From Trachythela sp. YZ-2020 (Eukaryota; Cnidaria; Anthozoa; Malacalcyonacea; Clavulariidae): DNA of 64,000 bases. Where the stretch lies: positions 9,321,001 to 9,385,000 of the forward strand of contig JADLSH010000367.1 in the NCBI GenBank assembly GCA_016169945.1, given 5' to 3'. This document shows positions 56,892 to 64,000 of the stretch, piece after piece (positions within the stretch are counted from its first letter, which is position 1; each line of letters opens with the position of its first letter). Made by a program: the position numbers and the translations under genes. The notes beneath the pieces are model-generated. The model did not search any database. It was not told where the DNA came from and was given only the letters and a program-made list of their open reading frames with translations.

Positions 56892-57505
56892 GTGCAGACG
56901 CTACCGACACTGGCACCTGCACACGTTCAAGATATGGGTAGATTGTGCGATGTTTGCACCAAATCATGGTTGCACCATGAACTAGTCTGGAGTGAAAACC
57001 TACCTAGAATGACCAAAAAGGTAAAAATAGCAACAGACTTGAACATGTTTCAATAAGTGATATCTAGATGGTAGATAGAACAAATTATGTAGGCTATAAA
57101 TGTAAGAGATATATGAAGTGCATTTAGAAACTGTGATTTAAGCGATGTTTACACTATATCGGATAGCTTTCCGTATATAGCGACGTGAAAACCATATCGA
57201 ATATGCGTTCCGTTTACATTAAGAACACTATTTTCGAAGTGGTTTTTGAAACGGAGACATTACTCCGCTCCGCTTCTCAAAGTGGCACGTTAATTGCGTA
57301 TCGGAAATAGGTTATTATATCGGATCTACTTTCAACACGGAGTCACGCTATATATCTTTTATGTGCAGTTTTTGGGTTAATATCAACAGCATTTATTTAT
57401 TATTAGTATTATGATACAGTCATTTATAGTATTTTATCAATTTAGTTTGGTCGTTTTCGCTATTTGTACGAGCGAACTAAGCCGGATATGTGGGTTATAT
57501 AAACA
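56892..57505. other. Intergenic repeat-like sequence
   Basis: Contains a block rich in ATATCGGATAG / CGTATATAGCG motifs (57,140-57,370), reminiscent of a MITE. A related CACTATATCGAAC sequence lies just right of the 376-bp element (57,898), so that element probably inserted into an older one. Confidence 0.4.
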
Positions 57506-57881
57506 CAGTGAGCTCTATATATATCTGGAGTAAGAACTTCTAATGTTCGGCCAATAGGCCAAGTGAAGCCAAAGATGGCGGCAATTGACGTCCAAACTCA
57601 TGAAGGTCATAAACAGTTTTCATACCATTTTTCTAGCTAATTCCAGTTTATACTAACAGATCGCATCGCTAATCAAGTTATTAGTTCATAAAATCATGAT
57701 GTTATTGTTTACATCGGAGTAAAAACACAAAATTTCGGCACACTCCTTGCCGGCTTGTGCAAACCGCGCGGTCGAAAACAATAGAAAGGGATTGGCACTG
57801 GACGTCAATTTCCGCCATCTTTGGCTTCACTTTTTGGACATAAGTTCTCACTCCAGATATATATATATATAGAGCTCACTG
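57506..57881 (-). mobile_element. 376-bp hAT-type MITE, copy 2
   Basis: Same length and near-identical sequence to 1971-2346 but inverted. The target duplication TATAAACA is perfect at 57,498-57,505 and 57,882-57,889. Confidence 0.85.
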
Positions 57882-58323
57882 TATAAACATCGTGTTTCCA
57901 CTATATCGAACAACTTTTTGCAACGGTACAAAACTTTCTTTGCTCCAGGGCCGGGCATTAGTACTTGCAAATTTCCCCGGGGCCGGGCATTTTCTCACCG
58001 GCGGGGCATTTGTCTCTCTTTCCGGAAATGATTATGGTTTCCGCAGCGGCTGCAGCGAACATGTGCGCGCCATGAATATGGATGAATGTATTTGTATTTT
58101 AATGAGAAAACTGTTTACTACAGGAATCAAACCATGGGCGCAGAGGCGAAAGGCACGTGCATGCACTAACCACTGTGTCTCAATTTGCCCCGTACCCCAA
58201 GCTAAAGGGGCCCCCCAAATAGAAATGAAGCGACAATATGGATTCAGGAATTTACTTTTCTTGACACCCTAGATTTCAGTATTTTTGGAACACCCTATTT
58301 CTGGCTTCGGCGGCAGAATAGCG
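57882..58323. other. Intergenic, repeat remnants
   Basis: GGGGCCGGGCATT is repeated at 57,950-58,010. AAAGGGGCCCCCCAAATAGA (58,205-58,225) links to the intron-13 repeat. No gene is supported. Confidence 0.4.
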
Positions 58324-58923
58324 AGCTTAAGATCTACAACGCCAACGTCGACGACGCGGTCCTTCGGCGAAATTCTTCGCGAGAAATTGTGTCAGCATAA
58401 TACGCATGGCTGCACATCAGTGATTCTATTCAATTTCCCCACTTTTTTCGCTTTCGCAGTGAGTAGAACTAACTTCTACTCACTGACGAAGCGAATTTTT
58501 TTCTCGCGAAGCCTGATTTATGTTTTCTGCGCATGCGTCAATTCATTTCGTGCGAAATTTTTCGCATTTCGCTGAGAAAAAAACACTCGTGGAATCAGAT
58601 CTTTACAATGAAGTTTTTCGCTTGTAATAAAGCAATGGAAAAACTTGTAGTCCCAAGAGAATTCTCGACGTCGTCTCTGTCTTGTTCACGACGCCAACTA
58701 GAGCATTTTTACGTCCTCAGGACGACGGCAAGTCAGAAGGTGAATAGCTGCATTTCGCGTTTGTTTTTACAGCCTGCATTGTAGTCGATAACTGCAGTTG
58801 AAACGTTTTAAAAGTCATGAATAAAAAGCTGTGAGTTAAAACAAGAACGTTGTTCAATCACGGTCTCTTTATATTCACATATTTATATGGCGTTGTCGAC
58901 TGCCGCGTCGTCGTAGATCTTAA
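58324..58923. mobile_element. CTTAAGATCTAC inverted-repeat element (~600 bp)
   Basis: Left CTTAAGATCTACAACGCC...GTCGACGACGCGG and right CCGCGTCGTCGTAGATCTTAAG are inverted copies with a shifted internal register. The interior has no recognisable transposase. Confidence 0.6.
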
Positions 58924-59155
58924 GGCAATTTTCCATTACGGTCGCTTTGCCCGCGCGGGCGGAGCGACCATGTTTCAACTTTCGCTGTAGGTGTCTAGCA
59001 TGAGATTTTTTTGTCCGCTTTACACCTCGCGGACACGCCTGAAAGTTGAACTACATTCAACTTTCTTGGCGTGCCCGCGCGACTAATTATTCACGTGATT
59101 CGAATCGGTCGCTTCGCCCGCGCGGGCAAAATGGCTTAATGGAAAATGGCCTTTA
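58922..59155. mobile_element. TTGCCCGCGCGGGC MITE
   Basis: Left AAGGCAATTTTCCATTACGG and GGTCGCTTTGCCCGCGCGGG; right CCCGCGCGGGCAAAATGG and AATGGAAAATGGCCTTTAAG. It shares its left edge with the previous element (AAG), so one inserted at the edge of the other. Confidence 0.7.
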
Positions 59156-60269
59156 AGCTCGCTAATATCTCTACTGAACACTCGCTCATATGCATATTTT
59201 TGTGGCTCCTTTCCTGCTATTCGACGTACGTGTTTATTTAGTACCAAATTCGTGTAATATTTCGTAAATATTAAGTCCTTCAACCTCAGCTGTGCTCTGT
59301 GCCTCTGTGATCAGGCATGGGTCGTATATGGTTGCCGTCAGAGGCCCACTAGTATAAGCCTTCCGAACTCGATCGCAATTCAGCTCTGAACAAATTCAGG
59401 TTTAACTTAGTGGTCATGGGCAACGCGCTAGCCACATTTGCTACCCAAGCAGAAACAAGTCAAAAATAGGGACCGCGTAGCAGGGGTGGCTGGGGGACTT
59501 TAGCCCTTCGAATAATTTGTCATACAAATTGTGATTTCTAGTAGAATAAACATACTATAATTTTGAAATATAGAGAAGTTAAACTAAAGAAAACACAATT
59601 ATATACACGCCAGCTTAGCCAACTATAAAGGGCTTTTGTAATTTGTTAACGATCGGATGTTACTTGTTCGATATCTGGATCACACGGCTAAATAGGCTAC
59701 AAATCGCGGACGCGAACGTAATCTAGATAGCTAGGATGATAGACGGGTTTCAAAGAAGAAGCATTTCATGATCATTTCACGATTCGTTGCGTAGGAATGA
59801 TCGGTAGATTTGGCAGCCAGCGTCTTTTGTTCGACCAAATATTTACAAAGGAGTCCTGGGATAATGCTCTTAAATCTTCCCCCAAAGTGCACAAAAATGG
59901 CATTTTAGAGATTGGAGATTTCGAACTGATTTTCTGGGGGAGCATGCTCCCCATACCCCCCTAATAAAGGTCTCGTGCCTTCAAAATTCGGTTCTAGTGC
60001 CACTGTACCCTAGCTCTGAGACTTTCAGACCCCCCAACACACAAAAATTGCTCCGCGGTCCCTGAAAAAAGTAGTTTAAATATAATCTTTGAGCATTACC
60101 TGTAGTAAGGTGTGAATTGATTCTTTCAATTTCGTAGCTGCGTCGATGTTCCCACCAAGACTGTTCACTGCAAACTGACGACAGGGTTTTGCAACGGGAT
60201 AATATATGCATGCTTGGATATCATCTGCATGACCATAGCGTGAGACAATTAACGGAAGTCTATACTAAT
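59156..60269. other. Intergenic, no gene seen
   Basis: Repeat-like text AAATCTTCCCCCAAAG...GCATGCTCCCCATACCCCCC (59,873-59,962) parallels 17,878-17,945. No exon, tRNA or other RNA is supported. Confidence 0.4.
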
Positions 60270-60768
60270 TAGGGGCGGACCATTAGATTTTTGAGGGGGG
60301 GTTGAAGAATTGCTCTCGGAAGGAAAAAATTTTTTCCCTGCCAAGTAGCGCAAGCATTTTCTTTTAACCAAAAGGATGTGCATGGATTTTTTTTCGAATC
60401 TTGAACATTACGGCGCATAAAATTAAATTATGCATCGTACCAGGAACTTTATGGAGTTTAAACGATCTACGACTACGCACGGCAGCTTGTCAACTGCGGT
60501 GGTGAAACTGGCAGCCAAGAATGCCTTCATGAGCTTGGGCAATGAGATTGGCTATATCATTTGCTATTTTTGGCTTCACATTTTGGTTTAATACGTTTCA
60601 GAGTTCAGACTGAAGTTGGACTTTCATGTATACAGCTCAGTAGACAAAAACTTCAACTTGCAAGATTTTTTAACCTCATCACTCCTGCACGATATATTTT
60701 TAAAAAATTTTTTTTTTCCCTTTTTTCTGAGTCTGTAAGATAACCCCCTCAAAAATCTAATGGTCGGC
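60270..60768. mobile_element. GGACCATTAGATTTTTGAGG MITE (~500 bp)
   Basis: Left GGGGCGGACCATTAGATTTT...GAGGGGG and right CCCCCTCAAAAATCTAATGG / TCGGCC are inverted copies of about 28 bp. The element directly abuts the satellite array that follows. Confidence 0.7.
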
Positions 60769-60769
60769 C

Positions 60770-61295
60770 TCCTCCTGTAGTAACACTGGATCAATAAGAG
60801 ATGGCCCTTACTGGACCTATAGGGAGAACAGTTTAGAACTGATAGAGCTATCCAGTATAAGTAAAGTTAGTTTAGTTTAGTTTACGTTTCCTCCTGTAGT
60901 AATACTAGAGTAATAAGTGATGGCCCTTACTGGACTTCTAAAAAGAAAAGTTTAGAACTGATAGAGCTATCCAGCATAAATAAGGTTTCCTCCTGTAGTA
61001 ACACTGGATAAATAAGAGATGACCCTTACTGGACCTATAGGAAGAACAGTTTAGAACTGATAGAGCTATCCAGTATAAGTAAAGTTAGTTTAGTTTAGTT
61101 TACGTTTCCTCCTGTAGTAATAATAATAATAATAATATTTTAATATCCATAATCTTTTAATACTAGAGTAATAAGTGATGACCCTTACTGCACTTCTAAA
61201 AAGAACAGTTTAGAACTGATAGAGCATATCCAGTATGAATAAAGTTAGTTTAGTTTAGGTTTCCTCCTGTAGTAACACTGGAACAATTAGTGATG
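60770..61295 (+). repeat. ~118-bp satellite array C
   Basis: About 4.5 units of the same satellite as in AP3B introns 20 and 24 (CTCCTGTAGTAACACTGG, AGAACTGATAGAGC, TATCCAGTATAAGTAAAG). A short AATAATAATA insertion is present at 61,120. Confidence 0.85.
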
Positions 61296-62224
61296 GCCCT
61301 CAGATTTAATTGGGGTATCGCTTGTCGCTTGAATACGTTTTTTGCATTGCGTTGGCCAAGCGGCATTGTGTGCGTGTTTTGCGATATTAACCTCGATATT
61401 AACGACATGCGGTTCCAAGTCTTCCGACAATCAGTCAATCAGATGTTTGCGGTTTGTGTGAGCTTTTGTTGAAAATCATTCAAGGTGAAAATCGCCATTT
61501 GGGCATCAGCATAACGCCAGAAAATGGCAAACAAACCATACCCAGAGCAAGGTCGAGTAAGGGACAGTTTTTAACATTTACTCCCCAACCCCCATGATGC
61601 CCCCATCCCGTCGCAGTGAACCATTTTAGAACCCCAAGTGGGGTCCCTTTCGTCCAAAATATAAGTAAAAAAAAGGGAAAATGACTCGGTTGAGAAGAGT
61701 GTTCCTGCAACAAAAGCTTGCTTTTATACCAAAAGCTCAACCCGTTAGATGGTATACATCAAAAATTGTTTCTGAAAACGTAGGAAATCAAGCCGCAGAG
61801 ACTCAGTTCCCCTGTCCACCGATGAAAAATTGAAAACATTGTAACATTTTAATGTAACGTGCACCAATCTAAAGTCTTTAAGATGAATGAAAATCATTTT
61901 TAACCGAAGGTGGGGGGTGTGGTGACTGGTGAGAGCCCTGGGTACGAAGTTGAGTTTTGAACATAGGTTTTGAATTACCCATTTTACATTTAGAACTGCC
62001 TATTTTGGAAAATGGGAGGTCTTAGGATTACCCCTGTTCTCAAAGGCCTCCCCTCGAACGCACTTGAATAAATTAAGCCATTTGAGAGGGGGGGGGGTCC
62101 CTTGGTTGTTTGCTTATTCATCAATAGGTGCACCATCCTAGCTATAGTTTGAGATCAGTGTCAATTGAAATATTTTAGGAAAATATAGTGGAAACACGAG
62201 GGTAACAAATTCCTAGAAACAAAG
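61296..62224. other. Upstream region of the last gene, no gene seen
   Basis: Open frames at 61,290-61,472 (plus) and 61,480-61,740 (minus) have no recognisable domain. A G run at 62,090-62,100 and AATGGGAGG-type text suggest repeat remnants. Confidence 0.4.
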
Positions 62225-63619
62225 ATGGCGGGAAATATGAGCGATGATAGTATAAAGGGAGGAGAAAATGTGGAAAATAGATTTGTAGATATTGTTTCAG
62301 GGTTTCTTTTAAATCGTGAAATAGAAGATGTATGTACGCTGAACGAGATGAGAAGCAACTTTCCTTCGAAATACAGGTGAGGAACAGTGGAACACGTTTT
62401 TCAAATATAAAATGATAACTTATTATGTTACTATAGTAAGTAAGGGGTTTAACCCATCACTGACGAGTAAAATCATCTGCTGTTAGACAGAGTAAAGGCA
62501 CTAAAGTAGGGCGCATCTGGGTACATTGCAAGGTAATTGGTTAACAAGTGGCACTGGCAGATAGTTTTGTTAACCCATTAACTGGCAGTACCCTACCACT
62601 GACGAGTAAAATCATCTGCTGTTAGGCAGAGTAGAATACTAAAGTAGGGCACACCTGGCCACATGGCAAGCTAATGGGTTAACAAGAGACACTGGCATCT
62701 GGGCGCATTGCAAGCTAATGGGTTAAAATGAAATGCAACATGGTTGACTTTAATCGTATGCCAAATTTCTTAGTAACTCGAGTTCTAGACATGCTAAAAC
62801 AATAAACTATTCTTGACTTGCAATCAATCCCTTGAGAATTAAAAGACAATCAAATGGCAGCCATGTTGGTGCCAAATTCAATGAGAGATAATGAGATTCT
62901 TTTGTTTAAATACCACCAACATGGCCGACGTGCAAGTAGTTGCAAGTCAAGAATACACCAAACTATACACTCCTCGTTGTTCAAGAATTCTAGCGATACA
63001 TAGATTGTCTTATAACTCTTAGTTTTTCACAGGATATAAGCGAATGAAATCCACGATAATGCCACCCAAAGTAGTGAATATTTAGCATGACGTAATATTC
63101 TCACATGACTGCACAAGCCAAATAAGCAAGTTAAGATATTTTTATTATATATAACATTGTTTTTAAATGATCATTTTGATAACTTGCAGAACCCACAATG
63201 ATATAACAGTTTTATATGAATCATATGTCATGAAAAGAAGGTTAATAAAAGACACAGTAAAGAGAAATATCAAAGAATTTTATACAAAGGAAAAAGCAAA
63301 AACCAGTAAAGTAAGTTAGTTCAAGACTTACTTGAATAATTGTTTGCAAACGTGTAATCTAGTACATTTCAACAGTTCACAGAATTTAGTTTCTCTTTAG
63401 AAACAACAGCAAAGTATGGAAGAAAAACTTGCAGTTCTTGATGTAAAACAAAGGCAACTTCAAAAGGTTATTATAATGTAGAAATAATCACATTTTCACA
63501 CATAATATTTTTGAAAAATGAAGAAAAGTATAGTTAAACCAACTTACTATAATTGATCAAATTTAGGAACTATTAAGAGCGAAGAAAGAACTTTCTTTAC
63601 TTCAAAATAATATTGCCAG
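62225..63619 (+). CDS. Unrecognised coiled-coil protein, 5' part (exons 1-4)
   Basis: Exons 62225-62376, 63190-63310, 63401-63466 and 63567-63619, with GT-AG borders and matching phases. The gene continues past the window. It starts MAGNMSDDSIKGGENVENRF. Residues 20-90 look helical (FVDIVSGFLL, LYESYVMKRRLIKDTVKRNI). Residues 95-130 are a clear coiled coil (MEEKLAVLDVKQRQLQKELL, RAKKELSLLQNN). I do not recognise the family. The size and helix/coiled-coil pattern recall small kinetochore or centromere subunits, but that is only an impression. Confidence 0.65.
62448..62726. repeat. TTAACCCATTA-family repeat, copy d (two to three units)
   Basis: Units in intron 1 of the last gene: AACCCATCACTGACGAGTA..., TTAACCCATTAACTGGCAGT..., and a truncated third ending GCAAGCTAATGGGTTAA, joined by ACAAGTGGCACTGGCAGATA. 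Confidence 0.75.
62765..63118 (-). repeat. Dispersed intronic repeat, copy 3 of 3
   Basis: The reverse complement carries TTGTGCAGTCATGTGAGAAT, ATTCTTGAACAACGAGGAGT and AACTCGAGTTACTAAGAAAT, the same blocks as at 25,655 and 51,645. It contains an internal duplicated CTTGACTTGCAA/TTGCAAGTCAAG pair. Confidence 0.6.
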
Positions 63620-64000
63620 GTACAGTCACAACAAAAAGGTTTAAACTTTGTTTTCATTTAATCGTAGTTGTCGTAACCTAATCATGTATACCGATGTGAA
63701 ATTGTCTGGATCCAGGGTTTTGCCTGCAGTGGGCACTGCCGGGTGGCAGGACTCAGCAGTGCTGCCCGCACTCATGCCAAAGCGGACACTTCCGCCCGGC
63801 ACTTGAAAGGTTTCAAATATGCAGTACGAAAACCCCAATGTTGTACTTTGTAATAGATATTTTATACAAGTAATTTTGTAAACATTAGTATTAGATGCTA
63901 TCCCCCCAAAGCCAGAAAGACGTCTGACGAACGGCTCTAATCACTTTGCATTTTATTAAACCATGTCACGCTTCAAGCTACTCTGAGACCAGTCGATCAA

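Noticed and set aside
57892..58272. 126-residue open frame
   Set aside because: It crosses the edge of a MITE and several repeat fragments (GGGGCCGGGCATT, GGGGCCCCCCAAATAG) and has no domain or splice support.
61480..61740. 86-residue minus-strand frame
   Set aside because: No recognisable domain, and its sequence looks like repeat remnant with homopolymer runs.

Overview
This is a eukaryotic, AT-rich, repeat-dense animal window, most likely from a cnidarian and probably an anthozoan (coral or anemone type). That reading rests on four things: intron-rich metazoan genes, a degenerate BEL/Pao retrotransposon and a Penelope-like element, a single-exon beta-helix/multi-TM protein of a kind I associate with cnidarians, and a very high load of short inverted-repeat (MITE-like) elements. 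Species cannot be told from the sequence alone. LAYOUT: 1-2.6 kb holds hAT-type non-autonomous elements with clear 8-bp target duplications. 2.7-8.2 kb is one decayed BEL/Pao retrotransposon on the minus strand (integrase, RT/RNase H, protease/zinc knuckle, gag, possible 5' LTR). 8.3-10.4 kb has a gene fragment, a near-perfect ~100-bp-arm palindrome and a Penelope-like element relic with a GIY-YIG domain and a hammerhead-like tail. 10.9-15.1 kb is the large beta-helix/10-TM membrane protein exon. 15.2-21.0 kb has no recognisable gene and contains repeats. 21.2-22.7 kb (minus) is an intronless BRF2-like TFIIIB subunit. It is divergently paired, across two inverted-repeat transposons, with the 31-exon AP3B gene (23,973-43,439, plus), whose 1067-residue product can be assembled exon by exon with consistent phases. 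43.4-47.6 kb is intergenic (CACGTG minisatellite, hairpin elements). 47.7-52.9 kb is a six-exon gene for a lysine/glutamate-rich protein with a tentative perilipin-like N-terminus. 52.9-62.2 kb is repeat-rich intergenic DNA. 62.2 kb to the window end carries the first four exons of an unrecognised coiled-coil protein that runs off the edge. FUNCTION: the genes do not form an operon or obvious pathway. AP3B is a vesicle-coat subunit, BRF2 a Pol III initiation factor, and the 10-TM protein a candidate cell-surface receptor or adhesion molecule. The most unusual signals are non-coding: (i) four hairpin elements sharing a loop close to CGAGGCGCAGCCGAG and an AT-rich 'body' but with different stem sequences; (ii) several element families present in two or three copies inside this one window (376-bp hAT MITE, about 570-bp TCCGCTAGCGGA element, TTAACCCATTA element, about 118-bp satellite); (iii) nested insertions; and (iv) a relic in-frame copy of AP3B exon 10.
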